64,000 nucleotides of DNA from Acetatifactor sp. (GTDB lineage Bacteria; Bacillota; Clostridia; Lachnospirales; Lachnospiraceae), in assembly GCA_024693365.1 (NCBI GenBank), contig JAILLF010000041.1:25652-89651 (forward strand), read 5' to 3'. A program made the position numbers and the translations under genes. Shown piece by piece: positions 11,622-20,346 of this stretch. The notes under the pieces were generated by a model, which searched no databases, was not told the origin of the DNA, and saw nothing but the letters and a program-made list of their open reading frames with translations. Numbering within the stretch: position 1 is the stretch's first letter; each line of letters starts with the position of its first letter.

Positions 11622-13202
11622 ATGATTTTAAAAAATGATACCATAGCTGCCATAGCTACTGCCCTCTCTGATTCCGGAATTGGAATTGTAAGGATCAGCG
11701 GTGATAAGGCAATAGAAATTGCTGATTCCCTGATCCGGTCCAAAAGTGGTAAAAGAATGATAGCTTCGGCTAAAAGTCATACGATTCAATATGGATTTGT
11801 GATCGATGACGAAGGCTCAAAAGAGTTTGAGAACTCTTCGGAGTTTTCAGTGTCTGATTTCTTTAGAATAGTGGACGAAGTAATGGTCTCCGTATTTCGT
11901 GCACCAAAGAGTTATACAAAGGAAGACGTTGTTGAGATTAATTGTCATGGCGGAGTTCTTGTGACAAAAAAGGTATTGGAGCTTGTGCTCCGTGCCGGTG
12001 CCAGGTTAGCCGAGCCTGGAGAGTTCACGAAAAGAGCTTTTCTAAATGGAAGGATCGATCTTGCGGAAGCCGAGGCCGTCATGGATCTCATTCATTCCAA
12101 AAATGAACTGGCAATAAAGGCTTCCACTGCCCAGCTTCGCGGAGACCTTTCTAATAAGATCAGATCGCTTCGCGAAGAGATCCTTTATGAAATAGCATTT
12201 ATTGAATCTGCTTTGGATGATCCGGAGCATATCAGTCTGGATGGATATCCTGAAAGATTAAATGAAAAATGTGATCATTTGATCGAAGAAGTTCAAAGAC
12301 TACTTGACAGTGCAGAAAACGGAAGGATGGTCAAGGAAGGCATTTCCACGGTTATTCTTGGAAAACCAAATGCAGGAAAATCTTCGCTTCTCAACATGAT
12401 CCTTGGTCAGGAAAGAGCCATTGTCACTGACGTGGCAGGAACGACAAGGGATGCTCTCGAGGAATACGTAAACCTTCGCGGCATTCATCTGAACATGATC
12501 GATACGGCCGGAATCCGCGACACGGACGACCTGGTGGAAAAGATTGGCGTTGAAAAAGCAAGAAAATATGCCATGGATGCGGATATGATATTATACGTCG
12601 TGGATACTTCCGTTGCACTGGACGAAAATGACAAAGAAATTCTTTCGATGATCAATGGCAAAAAAACTATTTTTCTGTTGAACAAGTCCGACTTGGAACA
12701 AAAGGTAAGCGAGAATGACATTCTTTCCCTGCTTCGTTTTGTAAAAGATGAGAATCAGAAGGATCCAACGGAAAACAATCCAACGGAAAATAATTCAACA
12801 GAAAGCATTTCAACAGAAAGCATTTCAACAATAAAAATATCAACAGAAAAACATTCCTTGAAGTATGGGGAAATGGAATCCGATATTTCCATGATTTCCA
12901 CTTCTGCTGCTCTCGGGGAAGGCTTGGATTTATTGGAAAAAGAAATTGAAAAATTATTTTTCCATGGCGACGTAAAACAAAATGATCAAATGATGATCAC
13001 AAACTTACGTCACAAGCAGGAATTAGAAAATGCAAAGAATGCTCTTCTGCTTGTTAAGAAAAGTCTGGAGGATGGCATGCCGGAGGACTTCTACTCCATT
13101 GACCTCATGCAGGCCTATGCAAGCCTTGGAAGCATTGTTGGAGAAGAGGTTGGGGATGATCTTGTGGAAGAGATCTTCTCAAAGTTTTGTATGGGAAAAT
13201 AA
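11622..13202 (+). CDS. mnmE: tRNA-modifying GTPase MnmE with repeat insert
   Basis: MnmE works with MnmG to place the carboxymethylaminomethyl group on wobble U34 of several tRNAs. The protein has a tetrahydrofolate-binding N-terminal domain, a helical domain, a G domain with G1 LGKPNAGKSS (about 247-256), DTAG (about 294-297) and NKSD (about 354-357), and the C-terminal FCMGK containing the catalytic Cys. It is 526 aa against about 455-460 usual. Much of the excess is a low-complexity stretch (about 378-418) of repeated TES/TEN-type units between NKSD and the G5 element TSAA. A smaller insert lies near 65-81. GGGAGG precedes the ATG. Confidence 0.96.
   Translation: MILKNDTIAAIATALSDSGIGIVRISGDKAIEIADSLIRSKSGKRMIASAKSHTIQYGFVIDDEGSKEFENSSEFSVSDFFRIVDEVMVSVFRAPKSYTKEDVVEINCHGGVLVTKKVLELVLRAGARLAEPGEFTKRAFLNGRIDLAEAEAVMDLIHSKNELAIKASTAQLRGDLSNKIRSLREEILYEIAFIESALDDPEHISLDGYPERLNEKCDHLIEEVQRLLDSAENGRMVKEGISTVILGKPNAGKSSLLNMILGQERAIVTDVAGTTRDALEEYVNLRGIHLNMIDTAGIRDTDDLVEKIGVEKARKYAMDADMILYVVDTSVALDENDKEILSMINGKKTIFLLNKSDLEQKVSENDILSLLRFVKDENQKDPTENNPTENNSTESISTESISTIKISTEKHSLKYGEMESDISMISTSAALGEGLDLLEKEIEKLFFHGDVKQNDQMMITNLRHKQELENAKNALLLVKKSLEDGMPEDFYSIDLMQAYASLGSIVGEEVGDDLVEEIFSKFCMGK
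12766..12861 (+). repeat. In-frame 15-nt-type repeats inside mnmE
   Basis: A run of related 12-15 nt units of the form TCAACAGAAAGCATT and CCAACGGAAAACAAT keeps the reading frame and encodes Asn/Thr/Glu/Ser-rich sequence. The pattern suggests slippage expansion in a surface loop of the G domain. Confidence 0.85.
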
Positions 13203-13281
13203 AAGCAGTAAGTCCAAGATAAATTAAGTTGTATATTTGACGGAATGAGTATTATGAAAAGAAGTAATAAGAGGTAGGAAC

Positions 13282-15318
13282 GTGAGTGAGATAAGGGAAA
13301 AGGTTGACGTATGCGTGGTTGGCGCGGGACATGCCGGGTGTGAGGCTGCCCTCGCCTGCGCAAGACTTGGATTAGAGACCGTGATCTTTACGGTGAGCGT
13401 GGACAGCATTGCGCTAATGCCCTGTAATCCCAACGTGGGCGGTTCCTCTAAGGGACACTTGGTACGGGAGCTGGACGCGCTTGGCGGCGAGATGGGAAAA
13501 AACATAGATAAGACTTTCATTCAGTCAAAAATGCTAAACGTTTCCAAAGGACCTGCAGTGCATTCCCTTCGTGCGCAGGCTGACAAGGCGGAATACTCTC
13601 GCGCCATGCGAAAGGTACTGGAGAGTCAGGAACGTCTTACTATCAAACAGGCTGAGGTCTGTGAGTTATTGTGGGAAGATATTAATAGTAATGAAGTACA
13701 TAATAATAAAAGTTTCACGAACAAGGAGCAGGCAAATGATGATTCTTTCAATGGAAAAGGATTGTTTGATAAAAGAGTGATCGGCGTGAAAACCTTTACC
13801 GGAGCGATTTATGAATGTAAGGCCGTGGTGCTTTGTACCGGTACCTATCTTCGAGCAAGATGTCTTTGCGGTGAGGCCATAACTTATACGGGTCCCAACG
13901 GTCTGCAGGCTGCGACGCACCTGACGGATTCCCTGAAGAAAATGGGAATTGAGCTTCGTCGCTTTAAGACGGGAACGCCTGCCAGAATGGATGGCAGAAC
14001 CATTGATTATTCGAAGATGGAGGAGCAATTTGGCGATGAAAGGATAGTACCCTTCTCCTTCTCCACGGATCCCGAGAGTATCCAGAAAGAACAGGCATCC
14101 TGCTGGTTAACTTATACTAACAAGGCAACGCATGACATTATCCGTGCCAATCTTGACCGCTCTCCCATTTACGCCGGAATCATTGAGGGAACGGGTCCCA
14201 GATATTGTCCGTCCATCGAAGACAAGGTCGTGAAGTTTGCGGAGAAGGAAAGACATCAGGTTTTCCTTGAGCCGGAAGGATTACATACGCATGAGATGTA
14301 CGTGGGCGGCATGTCCTCTTCTCTTCCGGAGGACGTACAGCTTGCCATGTACCGCACGGTTCCCGGATTGGAGCATTGTAAAATTGTCCGCAATGCCTAT
14401 GCAATCGAATATGATTGCATTAATGCAAAGCAGTTAAATCCTTCTTTGGAATTCAAGAAGATCAAGGGATTGTTTGCAGGCGGTCAGTTCAACGGAAGCA
14501 GTGGTTATGAGGAAGCGGCCTGTCAGGGATTGGTGGCCGGGATCAATGCTGCCATGGAAATTCAAGGCAGAAACTTTCTTGTGATGGATCGCTCTGAAAG
14601 CTATATCGGAGTGTTGATCGATGATCTGGTTACAAAGGATAATCGGGAGCCTTACAGAATGATGACTTCCAGGGCGGAGTATCGTCTGCTTCTCCGTCAG
14701 GACAATGCGGATCGCAGGCTTCGCAAAAAGGGTTATGAGATCGGTTTGATTTCTGAGGAAGAATATCAAGATCTCTTATGCAAGGAAAAACTGATTGAGC
14801 TGGAAATTGCAAGATTAAAGGAAACAAAGGTTGGTGCCAATAAAGAGATCCAAAGCTTTTTGGAGCGCCATGAAAGCATGAGCTTAAAGACGGCAGCTTC
14901 CCTTGCAGAGCTTATCTGCAGGCCTGAGTTAAACTATGCGATGATTGAAGAAATCGATAGCGGCCGTGCGGAAGCTTATAAAACCTATTGTTCGATGGAA
15001 CAGGTTCGGAGTCGTTATCTGACTGCGGACGGAAAGCTTTCCAAGGAGATCATTGATCAGGTTGAGATCGAGATCAAATATGAAGGATACATTGTACGTC
15101 AAAAGCGTCAGGTAGAACAATATAAGAAGCTGGAAAAGAAAATGATTCCTGCGGATCTCAATTATGATGACGTTCCCTCACTTCGTCTGGAAGCAAGACA
15201 AAAGCTGAAGGAATTTCGTCCCGTCTCCCTTGGGCAGGCTTCCAGAATTTCCGGCGTCTCTCCTGCTGACGTTTCCGTACTGCATATTTATTTGGAAAGA
15301 CAGCAAAGGAATTCCTAA
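13282..15318 (+). CDS. mnmG: tRNA U34 carboxymethylaminomethyl synthesis protein MnmG
   Basis: This is the FAD- and NADH-dependent partner of MnmE. It starts at a GTG after GAGGTAGG. The FAD-binding [10 protein letters not shown] (residues 14-23), [16 protein letters not shown] (about 48-63), LCTGTYL and the C-terminal helical domain ([15 protein letters not shown]) are all present. At 678 aa it is about 50 longer than usual. The extra part includes an Asn/Lys-rich insert (about 133-165) within a surface region between VCELLWED and KRVIGVKT. It directly follows mnmE, the classic pair. Confidence 0.96.
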   Translation: MSEIREKVDVCVVGAGHAGCEAALACARLGLETVIFTVSVDSIALMPCNPNVGGSSKGHLVRELDALGGEMGKNIDKTFIQSKMLNVSKGPAVHSLRAQADKAEYSRAMRKVLESQERLTIKQAEVCELLWEDINSNEVHNNKSFTNKEQANDDSFNGKGLFDKRVIGVKTFTGAIYECKAVVLCTGTYLRARCLCGEAITYTGPNGLQAATHLTDSLKKMGIELRRFKTGTPARMDGRTIDYSKMEEQFGDERIVPFSFSTDPESIQKEQASCWLTYTNKATHDIIRANLDRSPIYAGIIEGTGPRYCPSIEDKVVKFAEKERHQVFLEPEGLHTHEMYVGGMSSSLPEDVQLAMYRTVPGLEHCKIVRNAYAIEYDCINAKQLNPSLEFKKIKGLFAGGQFNGSSGYEEAACQGLVAGINAAMEIQGRNFLVMDRSESYIGVLIDDLVTKDNREPYRMMTSRAEYRLLLRQDNADRRLRKKGYEIGLISEEEYQDLLCKEKLIELEIARLKETKVGANKEIQSFLERHESMSLKTAASLAELICRPELNYAMIEEIDSGRAEAYKTYCSMEQVRSRYLTADGKLSKEIIDQVEIEIKYEGYIVRQKRQVEQYKKLEKKMIPADLNYDDVPSLRLEARQKLKEFRPVSLGQASRISGVSPADVSVLHIYLERQQRNS

Positions 15319-15324
15319 TCGGAA

Positions 15325-15395
15325 GCATTGTAATAGCGGGAATATTGTAATAGCGGAAAATAATATAATAGCAGAATTATTGCAATAGTGGAAAT
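15325..15395 (+). repeat. Short tandem repeat, about 17-18 nt, four copies
   Basis: Four degenerate units with the core ATTGTAATAGCGGGA fill the gap between mnmG and rsmG. They look like a small minisatellite in non-coding DNA and put an in-frame GTG ahead of rsmG that is not needed as a start. Confidence 0.7.
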
Positions 15396-15432
15396 TCCTG
15401 ACAAGGTTGATAATGAGTTTTGGAGAACGGAC

Positions 15433-16167
15433 ATGTTAATGGAAAAATACGATACTTCTCTGTTTTGTAAGGATCTGGAAGAATTTGGATTATCGCTGTC
15501 AGCAAAGCAAATAGAACAGTTTTTACGTTACTATGAACTATTGGTGGAATGGAATGAGAAGATCAATCTCACTGCCATCACGGAATACAACGACGTAATG
15601 AAAAAGCATTTTGTTGACAGTATATCCTTATGCAAGGCGATGAATTTGAATAAAGCCATGACTGTGATCGACGTAGGGACTGGTGCGGGATTTCCAGGAT
15701 TGGCACTAAAGATTGCTTTTCCTAAATTAAAGATAACATTGTTGGATTCCTTAAATAAAAGAATTCTATTTCTAAACCAGGTGATCAATGAATTGGGATT
15801 AAGTAACATTGAGGCCATGCATGGCCGTGCGGAGGATTTTGCCGGTAGACAAGAGTTTAGGGAGAGCTATGATCTTTGCGTCTCAAGGGCAGTTGCAAAT
15901 CTTACTACTCTCTCCGAATATTGTCTGCCTTTTGTAAAGATTGGAGGCTTCTTTATTTCTTATAAATCAGAGAAGATTGAGGAAGAAATGATACAGGCGA
16001 AGAATGCCATTCTTCTCTTAGGAGGGGAAGTACAAAGGCAGACAGAGTTTACTCTCCCCTCTTCTGATATTTATCGTAATCTTGTCGTGATTGAGAAAAA
16101 GAAGAATACGCCCAAGAAATACCCTAGAAAAGCTGGTCTTCCGTCTAAAGAACCCTTATATTCATAA
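15433..16167 (+). CDS. rsmG: 16S rRNA m7G527 methyltransferase RsmG
   Basis: RsmG methylates G527 of 16S rRNA using S-adenosylmethionine. The 244-aa protein has the family motifs NEKINLTAI, HFVDSISL, the SAM-binding VIDVGTGAGFPGLALKI, LLDSLNKRILFL, GRAEDFA and SRAVANL. The ATG preceded by GGAG at 7 nt is chosen over an upstream in-frame GTG that lies in a tandem repeat. It completes the mnmE-mnmG-rsmG group. Confidence 0.95.
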   Translation: MLMEKYDTSLFCKDLEEFGLSLSAKQIEQFLRYYELLVEWNEKINLTAITEYNDVMKKHFVDSISLCKAMNLNKAMTVIDVGTGAGFPGLALKIAFPKLKITLLDSLNKRILFLNQVINELGLSNIEAMHGRAEDFAGRQEFRESYDLCVSRAVANLTTLSEYCLPFVKIGGFFISYKSEKIEEEMIQAKNAILLLGGEVQRQTEFTLPSSDIYRNLVVIEKKKNTPKKYPRKAGLPSKEPLYS

Positions 16168-16198
16168 CAAATGTTTTTAAATATTGCTAAATGTTTAT

Positions 16199-16232
16199 AA
16201 TCTGTAAACTTTAAGAGTTTACAGATTATTTT
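16199..16232 (+). terminator. Terminator after rsmG
   Basis: AATCTGTAAACT and AGTTTACAGATT form a 12-bp stem with a 5-nt loop followed by ATTTT. Confidence 0.8.
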
Positions 16233-16246
16233 AATTGCGCTATAAT
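16218..16246 (+). promoter_or_regulatory. Sigma-A promoter for the kinase gene
   Basis: TTTACA and TATAAT lie 17 nt apart. The -35 box is inside the right arm of the preceding terminator, a compact arrangement. Confidence 0.65.
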
Positions 16247-16330
16247 AAAAACTGATGGTATGTTATTTTCACGTTAATTAGAATTCATTTGATTAGAAAA
16301 AGAACATATGTTCTATTAGAGGATAAATAC

Positions 16331-17302
16331 ATGAATGATTCATCTAGATTAAAATTGCAATCCATATTAACTTCTTTAGAGACGGAAGCTGATCCAATCG
16401 CGATGCGATTAGAGGATTATCACGGTGAAATCTCCAGATTGGAAAAAGTTTTGGAGTCTTTGATGAAAAATGTTTCGGAGGCTGACATTGTATTCTCTCC
16501 AAGATCCGGAAAGTTAAATGAAGAAGTAAAGCAAAGACAGATGGAATTGGATCTCTTAAAGAGAAAATGCGCAGCTTTGCAGAATCGTTATGATCAGATC
16601 AATCAGAATATTGATCTTCTGGTTGACGTGCTAGCTTCTGACAGTGACGTTGAAACGACAAAAAGTGGTCTTGTTTATCAAGAACAAGACCGTCATCGCA
16701 TTGCGCGTGATCTTTATGATACGGCACTGCAACATATGTCCTATCTCGTTACAAAATTGGAATCCTGCAAGAATTTCATTGATACGGATCCGATCAAAGC
16801 AAAAATGGAACTTTCCATTGCCAGACATAATCTGAATGAATCTATTGATGAAATCCGGAGTGTTATTTATAATCTTCGTCCCATGGCCATGGATTCTGAA
16901 GGATTTAACTCAGCCGTAGCTAAATTCGTTCAGTCATTTAATGAAGAAAAGAAATATGAAATAACTTCTGATATTGAAGACATTCTTTGTGATGATCAGT
17001 TGATACTTGTAACAATGTACAGGATTATTGAAGAATGCTTTTCGAACATTAAGAAACATGCAGAAGCGTATAAGATTCATTTGATCATCCAGGAACAGAT
17101 CGGACTTTACTATATTTACGTTGAGGATGATGGCAGGGGATTTGACGTTGAAAAAGTATTCTTAAATGATAAATTACAGTTTGGACTTTCCATTATGAAA
17201 GAAAGAGTTACACTTTTGGGTGGATCTGTTACCATCAATTCTGCTCCAAATGCCGGAACTAAAATCAAGGTTTTGATACCTGCTCTTAAGAAAAACCTAT
17301 AA
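16331..17302 (+). CDS. DegS-like sensor histidine kinase homologue lacking phospho-His
   Basis: This is a 323-aa cytoplasmic protein with no membrane segment. It has a coiled-coil N-terminal sensor part (about 1-110), a HisKA_3-type dimerisation helix with DRHRIARDLYDTALQHM (about 121-137), and a HATPase domain with the N box ECFSNIKKHAE, EDDGRGFD and a G2-type loop GLSIMKERVTLLGG. In this kinase family the helix reads RIAxxLHD and the His is autophosphorylated. Here the codon is TAT, giving Tyr129. No response regulator gene is adjacent. It may be a pseudokinase, a phosphatase or scaffold, or a recently mutated kinase. The ATG after AGAGG is preferred over an upstream TTG. Confidence 0.85.
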   Translation: MNDSSRLKLQSILTSLETEADPIAMRLEDYHGEISRLEKVLESLMKNVSEADIVFSPRSGKLNEEVKQRQMELDLLKRKCAALQNRYDQINQNIDLLVDVLASDSDVETTKSGLVYQEQDRHRIARDLYDTALQHMSYLVTKLESCKNFIDTDPIKAKMELSIARHNLNESIDEIRSVIYNLRPMAMDSEGFNSAVAKFVQSFNEEKKYEITSDIEDILCDDQLILVTMYRIIEECFSNIKKHAEAYKIHLIIQEQIGLYYIYVEDDGRGFDVEKVFLNDKLQFGLSIMKERVTLLGGSVTINSAPNAGTKIKVLIPALKKNL

Positions 17303-17348
17303 TATTTTTAAAAACAACATAATCTAGATATTGTGTTATAGAGAGGAA

Positions 17349-17364
17349 TGTTTCACGTGAAACA
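17349..17364. promoter_or_regulatory. parS: parS site 1
   Basis: Exact match to the bacterial centromere TGTTTCACGTGAAACA. The palindrome extends outward by 6 bp on each side (GAGGAA / TTCCTC), so the dyad spans 17343-17370. ParB spreads from such sites. Confidence 0.97.
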
Positions 17365-17417
17365 TTCCTCTTCTATCATCTAAATCTTGTATTTCAATTT
17401 TTAAAAACACTACATCA

Positions 17418-17433
17418 TGTTTCACGTGAAACA
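17418..17433. promoter_or_regulatory. parS: parS site 2
   Basis: A second exact TGTTTCACGTGAAACA lies 69 bp from the first, just upstream of parA, about 9 kb from oriC. Confidence 0.97.
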
Positions 17434-17601
17434 TTGGACGCAAAATCTTGTAAAGGGGTGGTGAAACACTTGGGAAGCATTGTCGTGAAACAAGTAAAAA
17501 TAGAAAAAGTAAAACACAAGATATAGTGGTCAAGAAAAATCTGACGAAAATAATCAAAAAAAATACTAAGAAAAAAGAAGGAATTCTGTGTAATAATATG
17601 G

Positions 17602-17630
17602 TAGTCATGCTTTTTCAAAAGTGATATAAT
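17602..17630 (+). promoter_or_regulatory. Possible parA promoter
   Basis: A perfect TATAAT lies 17 nt after TAGTCA, a four-of-six match to TTGACA, 37 bp before the parA start. Confidence 0.5.
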
Positions 17631-17666
17631 AAAAAAACAAGAATGAGAAAGGTGTGGTTCTAGACT

Positions 17667-18440
17667 ATGGGAAAGGTAATAGCAGTTGCAAATCAAAAGG
17701 GCGGCGTCGGGAAAACTACTACTACGATCAATCTGGCAGCCGGCCTGGCAGTAAAAGGAAAGAAAGTACTGATCATCGACACGGATCCTCAAGGGAATGC
17801 CACTAGCGGATTCGGCGTTGATAAGAATGACCTGGAAAATACCATATATGAACTTATGCTTGGGGAATGTTCCATTAAGGATTGTCTGATCAAGGACGTT
17901 GTAAAGAATGTTTCAGTTATTCCCGCCAACGTAAATCTGGCTGCCGCTGAGATTGAACTGATTGGAGTCAATGAAAAGGAATACATTCTAAAGAATGAGG
18001 TAGATTACGTTAAGGATGATTTTGATTTCATCGTAATTGACTGCCCTCCTTCCTTAAATATGCTGACAATCAATGCAATGACTACGGCCGACAGCGTGTT
18101 GGTTCCAATCCAATGCGAGTTTTATGCATTGGAAGGATTAAGCCAGTTGATTCATACGATCAACCTGGTAAGGGATAGACTAAATCCAAAGCTTGACATT
18201 GAAGGCGTGGTATTTACCATGTACGATGCAAGAACGAATCTTTCTGCTCAGGTTGTAGATAATGTAAAGGCTAATTTACGACATAGAATCTACCAAACCT
18301 TGATTCCCAGAAACGTCCGGCTTGCGGAGGCGCCCAGCTTTGGTATGCCGATTACGCTGTATGACCCGAAATCTGCAGGCGCAGAGGCATATTTAAAATT
18401 GGCCGAGGAAGTAATTTCAACAAGTAAAAAGAATTCATAA
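17667..18440 (+). CDS. parA: Chromosome partitioning ATPase ParA/Soj
   Basis: ParA is a deviant-Walker ATPase that binds DNA non-specifically and moves ParB-parS complexes; Soj also regulates DnaA. The 257-aa protein begins MGKVIAVANQKGGVGKTTT, with the deviant Walker A KGGVGKTT, then IDTDPQGNAT and the Walker B-like FIVIDCPPSL. It lies 14 bp upstream of parB and downstream of two parS sites, so the three parts of the segregation system are together. Confidence 0.96.
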   Translation: MGKVIAVANQKGGVGKTTTTINLAAGLAVKGKKVLIIDTDPQGNATSGFGVDKNDLENTIYELMLGECSIKDCLIKDVVKNVSVIPANVNLAAAEIELIGVNEKEYILKNEVDYVKDDFDFIVIDCPPSLNMLTINAMTTADSVLVPIQCEFYALEGLSQLIHTINLVRDRLNPKLDIEGVVFTMYDARTNLSAQVVDNVKANLRHRIYQTLIPRNVRLAEAPSFGMPITLYDPKSAGAEAYLKLAEEVISTSKKNS

Positions 18441-18454
18441 AAGGAGACGTACCT

Positions 18455-19351
18455 ATGGCAGTTCGAGGAGGACTTGGTAAGGGCTTGGATTCCCTGATCC
18501 CCGCAAAAAAAGAAGAAAAAAAGATTACTACTCCAGCTGAAAAGAAAGAAGAAAAAGGCATAGAGAGTATTGTAAAGATTACAAAGGTTGAACCAAACCG
18601 CAGTCAGCCCAGGAAGAATTTTGATGAAGATGCTTTGCAGGAACTGGCTGATTCCATCAAGCAGTTTGGCGTGATTCAGCCCATCCTGGTGCAGGATCGC
18701 AAGGATCATTATGAGATCATTGCCGGCGAGCGCAGATGGCGTGCTGCAAAGATGGCAGGTCTCAAGGAAGTTCCCGTTATCATCCGTGATTATACGGAAC
18801 AGGAAATTGTTGAGATTTCCCTGATCGAGAACATTCAGCGTGAAGACCTGAATCCCATCGAAGAAGCTCAGGCCTATAAGCGCCTGCTGGATGAATTCCA
18901 TTTAAAACAAGACGAACTTGCAGATCGCGTATCTAAGAGCAGGGTTGCCGTGGCAAACTCCATTCGCCTTTTGAAGCTTTCCAATGACGTGCAGCAGATG
19001 GTCATTGATGAGATGATCAGTCCCGGTCATGCCAGGGCACTGATCGGAATCGAGAATCTTCAGGAACAGTACAACCTTGCACAGCGAATCTTTGATGAGA
19101 AGCTCAGCGTTCGCGAAGTGGAAAAGCTCGTAAAGAACTATCAAAAGCCCGCAAAGAAGAAAAAGAAGCTGGATGACAAAACCTTGCTGGCAATTTACCA
19201 CGAAGAAGAAGAAAAAATGAAGAAAAAGCTTGGGACAAAGGTCTCCGTGATCTCAAAGGGAGAAGGTACTGGAAAGATCGAGATTGAGTTTTACAGTCAT
19301 GATGATTTTGAAAGACTATTGGATCTGATTGGAAATCCTAAATTTCTGTAA
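18455..19351 (+). CDS. parB: Chromosome partitioning protein ParB/Spo0J
   Basis: ParB is a CTP-dependent clamp that loads at parS. The 298-aa protein has a Lys-rich linker after the GGLGKGLDSLIP start, the nuclease-like N-domain with QPRKNF and the GERRWRAAK box, SLIENIQREDLNPIEEAQAY, a central helix-turn-helix (KQDELADRVSKSRVAVANSIRLL region), and a C-terminal dimerisation segment rich in Lys. All motifs needed for CTP and DNA binding are visible. AGGAGA precedes the ATG. Confidence 0.96.
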   Translation: MAVRGGLGKGLDSLIPAKKEEKKITTPAEKKEEKGIESIVKITKVEPNRSQPRKNFDEDALQELADSIKQFGVIQPILVQDRKDHYEIIAGERRWRAAKMAGLKEVPVIIRDYTEQEIVEISLIENIQREDLNPIEEAQAYKRLLDEFHLKQDELADRVSKSRVAVANSIRLLKLSNDVQQMVIDEMISPGHARALIGIENLQEQYNLAQRIFDEKLSVREVEKLVKNYQKPAKKKKKLDDKTLLAIYHEEEEKMKKKLGTKVSVISKGEGTGKIEIEFYSHDDFERLLDLIGNPKFL

Positions 19352-19657
19352 TAACGGCAATATAATCCAATAAAACAAATATTATTATGTAATGCATAAT
19401 ATTACAGCAGAAAAATAATTGTTATTTTAAATTAGTAAATAACAAAATGATAATAACTAATATTATTATATATTACATAATATAAAATTTAAAATTTATT
19501 CCTAAATAATTTTAAACAGATTCCGATATAAGTTAAATCAACGTTACCAAAATCAACATTACTTAGTTCGGGGTTCAGCGTTCCTTAATATATTAAATAT
19601 TTGGAGCGGCATGGAATATGGGAGACTAAGAAACAAAGGAAGATAAGGGGCGATCAC
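19352..19657. other. AT-rich intergenic region after parB
   Basis: About 306 bp with very low GC. It has two related near-palindromic tracts around 19380-19410 and 19455-19490 (ATATTATTAT ... TACATAATAT) that could form hairpins. No clear T-tailed terminator, gene or known RNA is recognised. Confidence 0.6.
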
Positions 19658-20185
19658 TTGAATAGCAGTCAATTTTTGAGTAAAATTGGCCTTGGTAATT
19701 TTGATCTGGGATATCTTCTGATCCTGACGGTACTCCTTATGATTCTTACGATCGTAATGAGTATCCTGGTTTTGAAACAGAGGCATGACGTCAAGATGCT
19801 CCAGTTTCGCTTAAAGCGTTTGATGAATGGTAAGGATGCGGAGAGCCTGGAGGACCAGATTGCGCTTCTGATCAAGGATCAAAAGACGTTAAAGCAGGTA
19901 GTGGATCTGAGCAAGAAGGACATTGATGCTTTGTTTCATCACATTGGCCGCGCGTACCAGAAAACCGGTTTGGTAAAATATGACGCGTTTCAGCAGATGG
20001 GCGGGCAACTCAGTTTTTGTTTGGTGCTTTTGGACATGAATAATAATGGATTCATTATCAATTCCGTTCACAGCACGGAGGGATCCTACTGTTATACCAA
20101 GGAGATAAAAAATGGCATTGGCGACGTAAGCTTTGGAAAGGAAGAAAAGGAAGCGTTGGCAATGGCCATAGGGGAAGAGCATTAA
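19658..20185 (+). CDS. DUF4446 membrane-anchored protein
   Basis: A 175-aa protein with one N-terminal membrane helix (YLLILTVLLMILTIVMSILVL) followed by a coiled-coil-like segment and a globular C-terminal domain with FDAFQQMGGQLSFCLVLLD-type sequence. It matches the DUF4446 family, which is often found beside parA-parB in Firmicutes; its function is unknown. A TTG start with AAGGGG at 7 nt is the best start; an upstream TTG lacks a good site. It follows the AT-rich gap after parB. Confidence 0.8.
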   Translation: MNSSQFLSKIGLGNFDLGYLLILTVLLMILTIVMSILVLKQRHDVKMLQFRLKRLMNGKDAESLEDQIALLIKDQKTLKQVVDLSKKDIDALFHHIGRAYQKTGLVKYDAFQQMGGQLSFCLVLLDMNNNGFIINSVHSTEGSYCYTKEIKNGIGDVSFGKEEKEALAMAIGEEH

Positions 20186-20219
20186 CCCGCGCGTAAAATG
20201 TAACGGGAAAAATTTCAGA

Positions 20220-20248
20220 TTGTGAGAAAAAAGAAAGTGTGATAGAAT
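20220..20248 (+). promoter_or_regulatory. Sigma-A promoter for serS
   Basis: TTGTGA and TAGAAT are 17 nt apart. Transcription would start about 90 bp before the serS ATG. Confidence 0.6.
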
Positions 20249-20294
20249 GTTCCATATATTTTGGGAACCGGAATCACAATGAATAATAGAATTT

Positions 20295-20333
20295 GTGTCG
20301 TGACGTATAAAAATGGTAACAAATACACGACAC
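20295..20333 (+). promoter_or_regulatory. Inverted repeat in serS leader
   Basis: GTGTCGTG and CACGACAC are perfect complements with a 23-nt loop and end just before the AGGAGG site of serS. The stem could affect translation or be a protein-binding dyad. No T-box features (AGGGTGGAACCGCG-like motif) are seen. Confidence 0.5.
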
Positions 20334-20346
20334 GATAGGAGGAAAC

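Larger units (their letters stand above)
17303..17666. other. parS-bearing intergenic region before parA
   Basis: This gap holds two perfect parS sites and two half-site-like GTGAAACA sequences at about 17461 and 17485. The rest is AT-rich, with the parA promoter near the right end. No gene is seen in it. Confidence 0.8.

Noticed and set aside
17461..17492. Third and fourth parS sites
   Set aside because: Only the half-site GTGAAACA is present in each; the other half does not match.
20186..20346. T-box riboswitch before serS
   Set aside because: The T-box sequence and antiterminator are not present; only an 8-bp inverted repeat is seen.
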